Shown here piece by piece: positions 24,240-37,819 of a DNA stretch of 64,000 nt; within the stretch, counting starts at the first letter, position 1; the number at the start of each line of letters is the position of its first letter. Source of the stretch: Inia geoffrensis. Lineage: Eukaryota > Chordata > Mammalia > Artiodactyla > Iniidae. Both the position numbers and the translations under genes were made by a program. The notes under the pieces were generated by a model. That model saw nothing but the letters and a program-made list of their open reading frames with translations. It did no database searches and was not told the DNA's origin. The stretch spans positions 13,271,501 through 13,335,500 of the forward strand of contig CM070910.1 in NCBI GenBank assembly GCA_036417435.1. The letters are read 5' to 3'.

Positions 24240-24560
24240 TAAGGAAGTGTGCTGACAGTGCATGGCTTGTTCTTTCTTCACATCTTTGCTCAGAACTCAC
24301 CTTCCGGGTGAGAAATTCTATAAACACCGTATTTAAAATTGCACCGCCCACAAGAACATCCCTTACTTTTCTCCATAGTACTTATTACCGCCTGAAACAT
24401 CTTGTCTTATTTATTATTGTATTTATTATCCATTTATGCTCACTGGAATACAAATCCCACAAGGGCAGTATTTTTGTCTGCTTCGTTCACCGCTGTCTCA
24501 GAACTTACAGCTATGCCTGCCCCATAGTAGATGCTCAGTAAACACTTGCTCACTCTCTGA
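24240..24560 (+). mobile_element. L2 LINE 3' end
   Basis: 'tttattatccatttatgctcactggaatacaaatcccacaagggcagtatttttgtctg' and 'ctgccccatagtagatgctcagtaaacacttgct' match the L2 3' UTR and terminus. It may be a second L2 rather than a continuation of the preceding one. Confidence 0.8.
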
Positions 24561-24699
24561 GAGCTGAGCAAGCAGGTCCTAAAGATTAACTCCATGTTAT
24601 TGAGCACACAGTCGGCAGCTGTAAATGGGCATCTGTGTAGATTTCCATGGGATAAACTGACTCTACACTGCAGAGCACCAAAGTGAGAATACAGACTTC

Positions 24700-24905
24700 T
24701 TTTTTTTTTTTTTGCGGTACGCGGGCCTCTCGCTGCTGTGGCCTCTCCCGTGGCGGAGCACAGGCTCCGGACGCGCAGGCTCAGCGGCCATGGCTCACGG
24801 GCTCAGCCGCTCCGCGGCGTGTGGGATCTTCCCGGACCAGGGCACGAACCCGCGTCCCCTGAATCGGCGGGCGGACTCGCAACCACTGCGCCACCAGGGA
24901 AGCCG
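24700..24905 (-). mobile_element. CHR SINE, reverse orientation
   Basis: Full-length: poly-T, 'gcggtacgcgggcctctcgc' to 'ccaccagggaagcc'. It has many intact CpG sites, which suggests a young copy. I found no convincing target-site duplication. It lies just before a MIR. Confidence 0.95.
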
Positions 24906-24929
24906 CCATTGTGCAATTTTAAGAAGAAT

Positions 24930-25100
24930 CACTGAACCCCTTGAGTCTCAGCTTCTTTACGTGGAATGGAATAATGATAATAATAGTAATAGTAATAATA
25001 TCTACCTTTCCAGGCTGCTGTCAAGAGCAGAGACAGTGCAGGTGAGCACAGAGGCCAGTATATACATAGTGCTCACTAACTGGTAGCTATTGCAACTATT
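24930..25100 (+). mobile_element. MIR SINE, 3' part
   Basis: 'ccttgagtctcagcttctttacgtggaatggaataatgataataatag' followed by 'atagtgctcactaactggtagct' matches the second half of MIR. The (AAT)n-like stretch in the middle is an expansion of the MIR 'ataataatag'. Confidence 0.75.
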
Positions 25101-25750
25101 GTTATCACTGTTATTATTATTTTGGGGGTTGGAGTGAATGAGAATAACTTCTTGACGTTGATGGAAACTCATTCTAAACCACCTGGAAACAGAACAATTT
25201 TTCCCCACTTATTTTGTGTGAGTTGGGAAAATGTATTCTCTAGAAGAATGTTTGATGTTTTGTGACCCAACAAAAATGTGGAAGGCATGGAGCCAGAAGC
25301 ACTCTATTTCTATCCTAGGTTCTCTAATCTGAGCACTGAGGCCAGGAGTGGAGGATCCTTGACAGTTCACAGCTTTCTTTGGTTGCCTGGGTAACCAAAG
25401 CCACCTAGAAAACTCACCCATGAGAACCTGACCACACTGAGACTCTGGCACTATCCTGCCCACTTCTCCCTGCTGGATATTTAAGGGATCTTTAAGACAG
25501 CTGAGGTTTTACTCCGCTGAATAAAGTGGGAGCCAGGAAAATTGTCACAAGCTTTAACAGGATAAACTGCTTTTAGTGAAACTATTGCATGCCAAAATCA
25601 AATCATTTTTATAACAAAGTAAAATATTACAAAGACTGAAAAGAAAGCCCGATGGCTTAAAAAAATAAATCTCTTCCATTAGTTTGAATATTTCTGACCA
25701 AACATTTAGTTGACCTCTTTTACATACTTCTCTTCATGAAAAACTGTGTG
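25101..25750. other. Unassigned DNA
   Basis: No gene or confident repeat seen. Confidence 0.4.
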
Positions 25751-25898
25751 GGGGCTTCCCTGGTGGCGCGGTGGTTGAGAGTCCGCCTGCCGATGCAGGG
25801 GACGCGGTGTTCGTGTCCCGGTCCAGGAAGATCCCACATGCCGCGGAGCGGCTGGGCCCGTGAGCCATGGCTGCTGAGCCTGCACGTCTGGAGCCTGT
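25751..25898 (+). mobile_element. CHR SINE truncated at its 3' end
   Basis: The head and most of the body are present (gggcttccctggtggcgcgg to 'gtctggagcctgt'), but the copy stops there. The last ~50 bases and the poly-A tail are missing. Retrotransposed SINEs are normally complete at the 3' end, so a later deletion is likely. Confidence 0.9.
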
Positions 25899-28480
25899 AA
25901 AGTAAGATCTTTCCTTCCCAAAGTAAGAGAGGATTATTAATAATGCATCAGAAAATGTTCTCGGGACAGTCCATGTTTTCAAGATAAAGTTCTCTTTACT
26001 TGCCTGTACTTGGAGCACACTGGATTTACATTTTAGCACCTGAGCAACTTCAGGCTTCATGGCAACAAGCACAGCCATGTGTGAGGGAAATTCAACCTCT
26101 ACTAGAACATAATTGCCAAGAGGGTGAAACTTGCACTTAGTAGGAGAGAAGATGTGAATAAACAACATTAATTTTGTGCACTGCTGTCATGGTCATTCAT
26201 GGTTGCACCTTTTCTTACACACTTAATAGGGGCTTTCATGATTCTATCCTGATCAAAAATAATTATTTTAGGAAGAAAATGTGTATTAGCAAAATGGCAA
26301 CAAAATTTCAATCCGCAGAACGTTCTTTCTTCTGCACGGTCTTTATCAAAATCCCTGAATCTTCTGCTCCAAGTTCGCCAGCAGTGTTCCCAATTTTGTT
26401 TGAAATCTCACCTAATGCAGCCACAGCCTCTGCCTCCCCTCCCACCCTCTCTGCCCTGTGACTTCTCCCTTCTGGAGTGACCACCGGGCCTTAATATTCC
26501 CATCCACACCCCAAGCTGAACACAATGCTGCTCCTACCAGGGCCTCTGCCCTGAGGTGGGTGTGAATGCCTCTCCCCCAGTGTATGCAGCTTAGCATCCT
26601 AGAAAAGCTAGATTTATGATCCAGCCATATTTTCCAAGACAGTTCGTTGTGTTCCTCCCTCCCTTTCTACTCTCTGAATACTGCATCCCAAAGCAAATAA
26701 TCTAGTTGAAATTGTTTGTTGTCAAATGAAGCTATGCACCTTTTGGTTCTACAAGAACCAAGTGGGCCTATCAACAGGTTACATGAGTTTATAGGATAAA
26801 CCATATCCCATTTAATATAGAGATAGACATAGAAGAAAGGGAGAGAGAGTGATAATGTATGTGACTATGACATAATGACAGCAATTTACAAACTTCATCA
26901 AAAATCATTCTAATTTCTGTGTGTTTCTGTAGATGTCTACATTCCCATACTTCCTCTGTGTATGTGATGTGTATATGTGTATATGTCCATACGTTTGTAC
27001 ACATGGGTACCATGCTGTGCTCTTCTTACCATAAATTCTCTCTATGGCAACACCATCCATACTCATGCCCTCCATTACCACCTATAAACGGTGACTCACA
27101 GGTGTATATCTCCATCCCAGATATCTCCTAAGCCTGTCTATTTGATATCTTCTCAAGCTGCGCACATAATTTTATCATCTTCCCTCCTCTTCCCTTGGGG
27201 AAAGCTGGGATGAAGGGGAGGCTTGGTCCTCTTCAAGTGTTTCTCTCACCCCACCACTCACTGGTTAGTATAAAACATAAATCTGCGTCGCCTTCTTCCC
27301 TGTCTCATCCTTCACCCTCAGTACCCAATCTGTCACCAAGTACTGTGTTATTTTATCATGCCTTTTTCTGGCCTAGCCATCATCTCCATTTCCTTTAACA
27401 CCGTTATAGCCCAAGCTACACAGGAGTCCAAAAGAGATGGTTCCCATTGTAATAGATCAAAGCAGGAGCTGAAATTGGGAACATAAAGATTACCACACAT
27501 TCTAAAGATGCCAGAAGACGTGAGGTCCAGTTACCTCCTCGGGGTTTATTAAGAAGAATTCAGACCTACAGCCATGATCTTAACTGTCTCCCTCCAGTCT
27601 ACAAAAGCTGACAGCTATGAGGAGGGAGAGGATTCAAGGAGGATAGTATTGAAGAGAAGTCATGATAGAGGAGAGTTTTGCAGTTTGTGAATCACTGACC
27701 ATCTCCCCAACACCATCACCACCCCCAGAAAGTCAGGTGAACAGATCGGAGGATGGCTTCTCCCTGGCTTCTCTTTTGCTGGTAGACTTGTTTATAGGCT
27801 ACCTGTGACCATTTGAGTGAAGAGAAAAAAGAATCGGAAAGGGATGTCATTTCAGAGATGCAGCCACACTTGTTTTGAATTCCCACATTTATTAGAGTAA
27901 GGATGAGTAAGTGTCCCAGCGTCCAGTAAACACCACGGAAGGTACTTGGGTGTGAGTCATCTAGCCAGCACCTTATGCAGGAGGACTGGCTGCTGGGCAA
28001 GGAAAAGCCAGCTGCACGAAGATGTGAGCGGGACATGAGAGGTGGAAGAAAGAAGAGTGAAGCAGCTAGGTAGCGAGGAGATGCTCAACATACCAAAGGA
28101 AGAAGGGCTAACAGAAAGGGGAGACGGTGCGAAAGCACAGGAAGCCCCCCATCATTACTGAAAGCTCTTCAGGCCAAAGCCTGGGTGGTGTGGAGAGCAA
28201 GGGGGTAGGAGAGTCTGAAAGTGACAAGAGATTGAGGTGTTAAATGGGCCCAGCGTGAACTGGACCAAATGACTGAAAAGTGTCCAAAAGGTTTGCATCT
28301 GTTCAGATGTCATGAAGAGATGGAAAAACAAGATCTGACAGGGTTTAGTTGAAGAAAGTAAGAGGAGAAAGCAAAACTGTTATATTTCATATTTATGCTT
28401 AATGGAGCATAGACCTTTTAATAAACTAGATGTGAAAGCTACCAACATCATTCAGTTAGACCACTATATTAAATTACTGA
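25899..28480. other. Unassigned DNA
   Basis: About 2.6 kb without recognised gene or confident repeat. The 144-codon minus frame ending at 25,734 is half SINE sequence. Frames at 26,174-26,461 and 27,716-28,036 (95 and 106 codons) show no domains. A weak TG-rich tract lies at 26,955-27,010. Confidence 0.4.
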
Positions 28481-29345
28481 CAGGCCTACCTGCATCCACT
28501 CTGGTCTCCATCAAATGTGAGCTTGCAAAAATATAAAAGTATATCTAACCACGTCACCCTCCCATGTCTAATTAAAGCCCTTCCTTTTTGTATTTTTTTT
28601 TTTTTTTTTTTTTTTTGCGGTACGCAGGCCTCGCACTGCTGTGGCCTCTCCCGTTGCAGAACACAGGCTCCGGACGCGCAGGCTCAGTGGCCATGGCTCA
28701 TGGGCCCAGCCGCTCTGCGGCATGTGGGATCCTCCTGGACCGGGGCACGAACCCGTGTCCCCTGCATCAGCAGGCGGACTCTCAACCACTACGCCACCAG
28801 AGAAGCCCCAAACCCTTCCATTTTAATACCCATTATTTTGAAGACCAAGACAAAATGGTTTAGCTTGAACTATGAAGACCTGCAATATCCAGATACCATC
28901 TAACATGCCTTATCCCAGGCTGTCTTCTGTAGCTCTTTATCCCTGCCTTCCTTCGATGCCTTCTACTTGCCATGCTCCCCATGCCACAGGGCCTTTGCAC
29001 ATGTACTTCTCCCTGAATTTGTCCCACATTTTGCCTGGTTAACTCCTAACCTTCCTTCAGATTTCATCTTTTTCTCAAAGCGTTTTTTCCTGTCCCTGCT
29101 AACTAGGTTACTACTCATGATTAAAACTGTCCTAGCATTGTGGATAACTTTTTCTGGTATTTGTCACAGGTGCACTTTTATAATAGTTTGTATTTTTTAA
29201 AGTTATGTCTCTCTCTGTGCTCTTCATCCACCATAACCCCCAACATTATGCTATGATGGCAAAGACCATGACTGTTAATACTCATTTTGTATCCCCACTG
29301 TCTAACACAGTGTTGGGCACATAGTATAAAGTAAGTCAAAGTTTA
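28481..29345 (+). mobile_element. L2 LINE 3' region, split by a SINE
   Basis: Left of the SINE: 'ccacgtcaccctcccatgtctaattaaagccctt'. Right of it: 'ccacagggcctttgcacatgtacttctccctg', 'tttgcctggttaactcc', and the terminus 'acacagtgttgggcacatagta'. Together they give an L2 3' region of ~650 bases. Confidence 0.8.
28593..28809 (-). mobile_element. CHR SINE, reverse orientation, inside an L2
   Basis: Poly-T of ~23 bases, 'gcggtacgcaggcctcgcac' to 'ccaccagagaagcccc'. The flanks 'aaagcccttcctttt' and 'aaacccttccatttt' form an imperfect target-site duplication derived from L2 sequence. Confidence 0.95.
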
Positions 29346-30730
29346 ATGAATGAATAAATTATAAAATTTATGTATTATAATCATAAAAAATAATAGCTAC
29401 TAAATTAAAATCCTGGAGTTCATCAGCAGCTTTTCTCTTGGTTAATCTGGATTCTTTTATTGAATATGCCAGTGATTTTCAATAGTTTCGTTAACTGGTC
29501 CAAAGCCATAATAATAACTTTAAAAGTTGATACTGATATCCCAGATGCAAATAAGATCTCAAGTTTCAAGCCATGTGTCTCAGGTCACAGTAATGCTGCT
29601 CCCTGAGCATCCTCAGGTTAGACCCGGAAAGCACTTGGATAAATCCACTGGTGAATGAAAAGTAAAGGACAGAAGATGAAAATATGCAGACCTACTGACA
29701 GGATATACCTCTCAATATTAAATGGAAGGGAAATTATACCAACAAAAGCACTACAACAGTGAGTATATAGTAAGGCCCCACTAAATGCTAGAGAATTACT
29801 ATAATTATTATAGACATATAACACTTTGCCAAGAAAGTATGATCATGCACAAAAGTTAATTGCAATTTTTTTCATGTTTAATTTTTTTAACTATAGTACT
29901 GTTTTTACAGTTCTGACCAAACTATTTTTTTCTATACTTTTAATAGCAGACTTGTCAAAAGGTCCAAATTTTCTTACATTTTTATTTCTATTTTTCTTAC
30001 ATTTTTAAGGAATTCATGGTACACTGTTTGATTAGAATTCAGAGACAGTATTAAACTGACTTAATTCATATTCTATTTCAATCTGAACAGAGTTGAATCT
30101 TACAGACATACAGCAGGCAACCTTCCCAGCACCAGGCATCACATGGAAAACTACTCAGATTTCTCTAAATTGCTGGTTAATAGAAACTGTCATGGCTCAG
30201 TAGTACTTTGTGTTTCTGATACTGAAGCAATGTTAGTCCTAGAGGAGGTTATTCTGAGTGTGAAATTGGCTGCTCACCTCTGGGAATACCATTTGACAAA
30301 TACCCTAATGTTTTTAGGGTTATTCTTAGAGTGATTAAATAATTTCCAAATGCCTCCTCCAGCTTGGAGAATTTTGTTCTTTCTAGAAAAGCTTCACCAA
30401 TTTTCCAACCCCAGTATGTCATCTTTAATCTGCAAAATAGATCATAAACTAAAACATTAAAGTAAAAAGCAAACCTTATATGTCCGTCAAAGATTTAGCC
30501 TGTGCCAGAGAGTGACAAGCTTTAAAAAGGAAAGAAAAAAAAAAGCCAGCACTCTTTGGAATATAAGTGCTCTAATCCTTCACTAGAAACTCTTTGATTT
30601 AAACATGTGGTCTGACCACTGTAGGTCCAGGAGTACCATATAATTAAAAACATATTTAAGGCAAGAGTTTCTAAAAGATATATTTATGTAATCCTCTATC
30701 TTACTTAATTTGAAAAGAATGTAGGTAATC
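29346..30730. other. Unassigned AT-rich DNA
   Basis: No gene or confident repeat seen. Confidence 0.4.
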
Positions 30731-30731
30731 T

Positions 30732-30795
30732 TATTTTATTTATTTCTTTTACTGAAGTATAGTTGGTATACAATATTATAGCAACTTCAGGTGTA
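30732..30795 (-). mobile_element. Short L1 3' end, minus strand
   Basis: 'ttactgaagtatagttggtatacaatattatagcaacttcaggtgta' is the reversed terminus of a cetartiodactyl L1 (tccaataaa end side). Only ~60 bases remain: a heavily 5'-truncated insertion. Confidence 0.7.
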
Positions 30796-33700
30796 ACCAC
30801 CATCACAAAAACTATGGCTTGGCTCTGGCAGTGATAGTTTTTCATTAACTTTTGTTGAGACTAGCAAGGTTGATAAATTAGAATTTCATTGAAATGAAAA
30901 TGGCTCACTGCTTCTCAGTTCTTTTCTTGAATTTCTGGGTAAGCAGTAATCCAAAATGACTATTCCATGCTATTATTCACCATTCTCCTATTTTATGAAG
31001 TTATCAGTATCATTTGTGTGTTGCTGTGGTTCCCACTGTATAAAGCTATTAAATATCAATGCAAGTGAAAAAACATGATAAAAATGGCATGTTTTCTTTC
31101 TACAAGCGAAGTCTGCAAATGAATCCAAATAATATGATGAGGGCTGGGATGGATGGGGGGTGGGTAGAGAAGTGGCTGAGACTCCTGTCCTTTGTATGAG
31201 AATATGATGTGCATGACTCATTGTCAGGAAACCATGCTCTTTAAGTTTCAATAATGGTGATGGGTTTGTCCTGAGTCATCCACACTCTTGCCCAGATGTT
31301 TCTGTGACTCAGCGCTTAATTTCTAACAAGTGCCTTCCAGCAAAACAAATAGCCCAAGATATTTATATTAATTGATAATGTTGATAAAAATCAACAATAT
31401 ATCAAATTACTATAATTTCTAAACCATCTCCTAGAAATATGCGCAGATTTGCTCCACAAAATGATTGCAGCCATCAATATTTTTGAGCACTAGTGATTAA
31501 ACACTCTCCCTCTCTGGCTTCATCTCAGCAGGGACTCTAAGTCACCAAGAGCTACAAGGACAATTTCATAATACCAGTCACTGGGGTCATTTTACCATCA
31601 TTCCCAATCCATTTAGGACCACACAGATTTTTTTTCCCCCTTCATTTCACAAGACAGGAAACAAAAAGGATTTTGCACCTGGATGCACACTTAGAGAGAG
31701 TGTTGATGTAAGCTAAAGCCTTCTTTACACATTAGGTTGCATGGTTTCCCATTAAAGGCAACATGTCCAAGGTTTGGGTCACGATCATGAGTACTTTTTC
31801 ACTTTTTAGCAGTATGTTCTAACCAATGAAACCACGAGATGGTGCATTAATTTGAAAAATAATCCCAAAATTACAATCCGTATCTACAAAAGTCATACAT
31901 TCTTTTATGAATACAAACTTTATAAATAAAACACTTCCTGAAAACAGACTAGCACTGTTTCCTTAGGTTGATGTGCAAAGGAATACAAACCAAGGCAGCA
32001 GAGTCTTTTGGCAGGGGGATGGGGACTGAGGCTTTAGGACAGAGAACAAGTCAGTGCTGTATAATTACGGACACTGAAATATTAGGCAAGCCTAAGCCAC
32101 ATCATTTTTGAAGGACTATCACAATCAAAACAGGGCTGCCTCTTTTCTGAAATATACCCTGGGGAAACCCTGGCCACAGTCAATCTCTCTACAGATTTCA
32201 CAGTTAGTGAAGAGAACTGCGGAAACTCCGCAAGGAGAAATAAAAAACCGCAGACGTGGAAAACCAAGTGGGTCGTCTCTGAAATCATTATGTTGCAATA
32301 AAACTGGTATAAATTTTAGGAACCCTGTTGAAGACCGTTCTCTAGAAGGCATATGGGCATATGCAAACTGACTTATTTTATTAATACTGAGTCTCCGAAG
32401 TCATCACATGAGATTCTCCTAAAATTCAAGAACTTTCTATTTTTGTCTTGCTCTCTTGACATGGATTGTCCAGTAAGCAGAGATGGTATAAGATAAAAAT
32501 TAAGATATGTTTAGCATAGTTGATCCTAGTAGTGGCTTTGTAGTAACCTGCATGCCCACCTGATTTTTCAATATAATACCTTAAAATGAGTAAATTTAAT
32601 TTTGGAAAGAAAGTGGCTTTATTTAGAGTGGTAGACATGTCATGGATAGGTAATTCCTATCCCTCCATTATTTTCCTATCACATTAAACAGAATACACCA
32701 TTATAGAGATTCAAGAAAATAATTTTAAACAGAGGGCATTATCACATCTGCATTTTGAAAAATCCTCTGGGGGAGGCAATACTGAATGTGGCTTCAAGAG
32801 TGAAGAGGACAAAATCAATTAAAAGCCTATTTCAGTGAACTCAGACAAGTAGGAGGCAAAGACTGGAGGCCCAGCTGTTTCATTTGTGCCCTAACCCACC
32901 ACCACTCCTTACCCTTCCACCGCGCTAGACCCTAGAAGCGAGCACTTTTTATCAGGGCCATGAGAGTATCCTGACTTCAGCGGTGGGTGGAAAAGGAGCT
33001 CTCAAGAAGAAAAGCTCTCAAGAGAACTCAGAAAGCCATAGTACAGACAAGCATTGATGTGGGCTGAAAGAATCATTGCAAATCAAGGCAAATTTGAATA
33101 ACTGATGTACCATTCACTACAAAGATAAGTATAAGATGGTTCTGCACACAGGCATGGGATGGGAAAGCTGGGTACCATACTTTTACTTGGCTCCATTATT
33201 TATTTACATTCCCAGACTGCCAGACCCATTCATATTCAAAGGGAAATTCAGAAACACAATAGCAAAGATAATTGATTTATGTCTTATCATCCATTTAGGA
33301 TTATCTGTCCTATTACCTGCTCCAACTATGCAGATAATTTGAAATAGACTAAATAGACTAAACTGTCCTTTCAACTCTTTGCAGTTTTTATATTTTGTAA
33401 ATTTTCAAGTACTCACAAAGTATCAAACGCTTAGGATTTCATTACTACATAAATATTCTTTACTTTTAAAGTTACTAAAACTAGACTTTGTTGATGTAAG
33501 TTCTCACCATGATTTCTTCCTGATGTTGTAAGAATAATTTGGAAAGGGCAGGGATCCAGAACACTAAGCACAGCTTTAGGGATACATACGTTCATTTCAC
33601 GTGAGACTATATTCAGATAGAATCCAGTTCAATATCTCAAAGAAATTTTTATGCTACATGTGAGAGTAGCATAGGAAAACATTATCTTATATAAGGAAGA

Positions 33701-33805
33701 ACAGTATCTTCACAGAATTAAACCTCAAATGGGGTCAACCCTTATTTTTCATCATTACTCTCCCATACTGTTTCCTTCTTTGAGAATGAAAAAAAACAAT
33801 ACTCT
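30796..33805. other. Unassigned DNA
   Basis: Three kilobases with no recognised gene and no confident repeat. Frames of up to 87 codons (for example 32,108-32,371 and the minus frames over it) are mutual shadows. Confidence 0.4.
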
Positions 33806-34610
33806 GATTTAAACGTAAATGTAGCTACTTTATTTTAAATACTTTTACTGTGGTAAAACATATATATAACATAATATTTTCCATTATAACCATTTTTAAA
33901 TATACAGTTCAGTGGCATTAAGTACATTCATAGTGCTGTACAACAATCACCACTCTCAACTTCCAAAAATGTTTCCATCACACCAAATAGCACTCATTAG
34001 ACAATAACTCCATTCTCCCCTCTTCCATCCCCTGGTAACCTCTAATCTGCTTTCTGTCTCTATCAAGTTGCCTAATCTAACTATTTCATATGAATGGAAT
34101 CATACAGTATGTTGTCATTTTGTGTCTGGTTAGTTTCACTTAGCATAATATTTCCAAGGTCCATCCCTGTTGTAGCGTGTATCAAGATTTCACTCATTTT
34201 TATGTCTGAATAATCCATTATATGTATGTATCATATTTTGTTTATCCATTCATCTGTTGATGGACATTTGGCTTGTTTCCACATTTGGGCTGCTGTGAAC
34301 AATGCTGCAAAGAATATTGTCATTCAAATATCTGAGTCCCCATTTTCAAATTTTTGAAAGTGGAGTGGAATTGCTGGGTCATTTGATAAGTCTGTGTTTA
34401 ACTCTTTGAGGAACCACCAAATTTTTCCACAGTGGCGGCATCACTTTACATTCCCACCAACAATGTATGAGGGTTCTAATTTCGTGATAGTCTCACCAAC
34501 ACTTGGTATTTTCTCTTTTTTATTATTATTATAGTCATCCTACTAGGTGTGAAGTGATATTCTCATTATGATTTGGATTTGTATTTGCCTTATGACTAAT
34601 GCCAATTTAC
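33806..34610 (-). mobile_element. L1M 3' UTR, minus strand
   Basis: Well-preserved order of reversed L1M 3' blocks: 'cagttcagtggcattaagtacattca', 'gaatggaatcatacagtatg', 'tttgtttatccattcatctgttgatggacatttgg', 'gtggaattgctgggtcat', 'cattcccaccaacaatgtatgagggttc', 'tcaccaacacttggta'. No coding potential remains. Confidence 0.85.
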
Positions 34611-35966
34611 TTTTAAAAGCCCCATTTAGTAAAATAATTATTTATGTTTCTAAATGTTCATTCTGGTATTTTATTTTACAAGATGGTCTTTAAAACTTTG
34701 TATCATTCGATCAATATTTTAAAATGTGTTGTAAAAAAGAGAATAAACGTACTGACATTTTTTTCTATTTGTAATGTAATCTAGTATCAAATTCAGCAAT
34801 GCTTTGATGGAAAAATATGGTCTTAATTTTTTAAGTACAAACATTCAGGGAGCATTTCAAACAAAACAGATAGCAGCAGAGAACACATTCAATGTCCAGA
34901 TATTTTAAAACCCTTTAATAAACACTTCTTATTCATTTAATTTAAATAATCTATAACACTGTTCTAATTCTATGAGAGACTCTCTAACATATTATGTAAA
35001 GGACTTTTTCCTTGTATTACCTTTTTATCAAAGTACATGCTCACTTATTTAAAGATGTAGCTTTGTTTAAAATAACTTCAGAATGTTATCTGATCCACAT
35101 GACTTTATAAGATATAAATAAAAATATTTGCCTGTCTTCTTAATCCTCTAATTCATTCTTGTTTTTATATTCTTATTTTGTTTCTCAAAGTGTAAAACCT
35201 GAAATTTATTTTCTAAGTGCAGTTGGATATGACAACATAAGAATTATCATATTGTGATTCTAAAAATAATATAGGTAATTAACCTATAATTTAGATATCC
35301 AGTGGTTTTGAAGCATTAAATTCTGTACTCTGTGTAGACTTGCAGATTTTTCCTAATATTAAGTTCTTTCCAAATAATTTTTTTTTATTTCACAATTTAT
35401 CTGCCATAACAGTGTGTATTAATTTGGCATTTCCTTCTCTAATTTCCTAACTCGCATTAGGGTAGAGAGAAAAATGAGTAACGGATCAATGTACCTACTA
35501 TGACTAAATTATATTCAATAGTCTGATGACTATTAAACAAATATTTCTCATTTCTCAATAGTATTCCATTAAAAGTTCTAAAATAAGGAGTAATAGAAGT
35601 TTTTCTATTTTCTCTTTTTAAATGAGAGCCATTTAGGAAAAGGATTGTCAATTTATCTTCTAAGTTTTTTCTCTTATCTGTTTCCAACAAGCCATGCTCA
35701 CCAACAAATGTCTCCCACTCAAAAGCATTGAAATAGACATGCTGAAAATGTGAGAAGGATACATATCTGTGATATGAAAACAGGAGTGGGTTGCTTCATT
35801 TTCATCTCCTTCTGGAGGATTAAACTGATACTAATCCTGAAAAATACGCAGAGAAAATCTCCTCTCCCAAAACATACGCTCACACGCAAGTCATTCTAGT
35901 AATAGGAGGAGGGATTCTAGAACAGCTCTAACTCTGAAAAAGGGGAGAGCAATTTTCAGTTAATAG

Positions 35967-36055
35967 TTTTTAATTAAAAGCTAAGTTATATTGTTATCTC
36001 AATATCAGTATTTAATTTAAAATTAATTAATAATGATTTTTAATTAATAGCTAAG
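35967..36055 (+). repeat. Direct repeat pair, 19 bp
   Basis: 'ttttaattaaaagctaag' (35,967-) and 'ttttaattaatagctaag' (36,037-) differ by one base and bracket a ~52-base AT-rich stretch. Confidence 0.7.
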
Positions 36056-36784
36056 ATGATAGTTTAAAGCATAAATGATTATTGATAGGTTGGGAATATT
36101 CATTGTCCAGAAAACCCTAATAATGCTCTTTCTTAACAATTTTTAAAATAATAGTAGAAGTAATTGACGGAACATTTACCAAAAAGCCAGAAAATAGGCA
36201 GAAATAGCTGGTCGAGAAAAGTGACAAGCATTGTACTCCTGTCTCAGCTAGACTTACTGCTACCAGGAAGAGAAAATATATCTGAACAGTGTGTAAACTT
36301 TTGAGTTCCTGGATAGCATATGTAGTCTTATTAACAACAATAAAAAATAAGCAACAAAAGTGTAATCTTAGAGTAACGTTTGTCTTTGATCTTAAAAGAA
36401 ATGTTTAAGTCATGTCTGAATCTGAGGGACCGAACCCACAAAATGGAATAATGGAACACAATACTGCCCTACACACTCCTCTTAGGGTTGTTTTAATGTC
36501 TGAGCGCATGATGTACCAAGCAGAGTGCCCCCAACCATGCCCAAGAGAAGTGTAACACCTGACTGACCCCCAACACTCAAGTAGGGGTGTGCTCAGAAAG
36601 CTCCATCTCATTTCTTTCTCTTAAGCATGACCACAAGCCCTATGGAGCAAAAGCAGGAAACTCCCAAACAAGAGCTCTTCACTAATTCACTGACTCTTAG
36701 TTGCAAAGAAAACATCTAAGTGATAAAGGGCCCTGCTCTCAGCTAAGTATGGGGGCTATCTGAGAAATCCTGAGGAATATGTGG

Positions 36785-36785
<1 letters not shown>

Positions 36786-36819
<34 letters not shown>
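36786..36819 (+). repeat. (CA)17 microsatellite
   Basis: An uninterrupted run of 17 CA units, probably length-polymorphic. Confidence 0.97.
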
Positions 36820-36820
<1 letters not shown>

Positions 36821-37819
36821 CTTTCAAAAGCTTGTCTGAGAGAAAGTGGCTGCGATAAGGAGTCAACTCACTAGGAAATATTCAAACTGTTCTCTAACAA
36901 AGAGCAGTGCTTGAATTCTTCGATCAATTATAGTACATCACCTGGAGTTTCTAATTTACCATAAATAAAGAAAATCAAAATAATGGTGTTTCTAAGCATC
37001 AATCATACACAAATGCTTCTATCTTCTCTTAATAAATTGACATAGATATCTTGAACAAGAACGTACCTAAATGTATTTTGGGTTTTTAAGGCACAGCAAG
37101 GAGGGATATGTCTATTACCTAGAAAATCCTGCTGGGTCCCCCCAGTGCATCCACATGCAGTGGTCCAACAGCAAGAAATAATTCAGAACCCTACTACAGG
37201 CAGGATCATCAAGAGTTCAAACCTCGCAGGAATAAATTTCAAGTCACCTGTCAGCTAAAGAAAGTGTCCAGTGAAGGTAATGGCTAAAAACAAAGGAAAT
37301 ATGAACTGAATAGTTAAGAAAATATTATATATTAAATATGACCTTGTGAACAGCTTTATAAATGAAGACTATAGTGTTGACCCTTATTTTTTCTTTGTTC
37401 TGGTATGTTCTTATTTTCATATGATTTTTTTTTCCACTCTCACTTTTACCTATGGTACTATACAGGTTGTGCAGGTAATGATACCTCAGTGCAGAGATCA
37501 CAGGATATCAAGATGCTCCTGAGTTATGAACTAAAAGAAGAATGAACATAAAGCAGAAATTAATGCAGGAACTGATGAGACTTTGTGCCATCACTTTCAG
37601 AGAGAAGATTTGTTTTTGTTAGTACAGGAATGAATACATTATGTTAGTAGCAATTTGGAGTTACTAAGAGGTTATTTGCAACTTTAAATATTAAAAGATG
37701 GGTAGAGGTTGAATGTTGAAAACCAAAGGGGTGTACCGGGCAAAGAATGATGTTCACTCAACACCCATTCCAGTCTCCCTTGATCTTGTCTTCCTGTATT
37801 AGAGTGATTGGAAGGAGAA

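Larger units (their letters stand above)
34611..37815. other. Unassigned AT-rich DNA
   Basis: No gene recognised. It contains a pair of direct repeats and a CA microsatellite listed separately. Confidence 0.4.

Noticed and set aside
24712..25086. 124-codon frame
   Set aside because: Starts in a reversed SINE and runs into a MIR with an AAT-type tract (poly-Asn), so it is repeat-derived.
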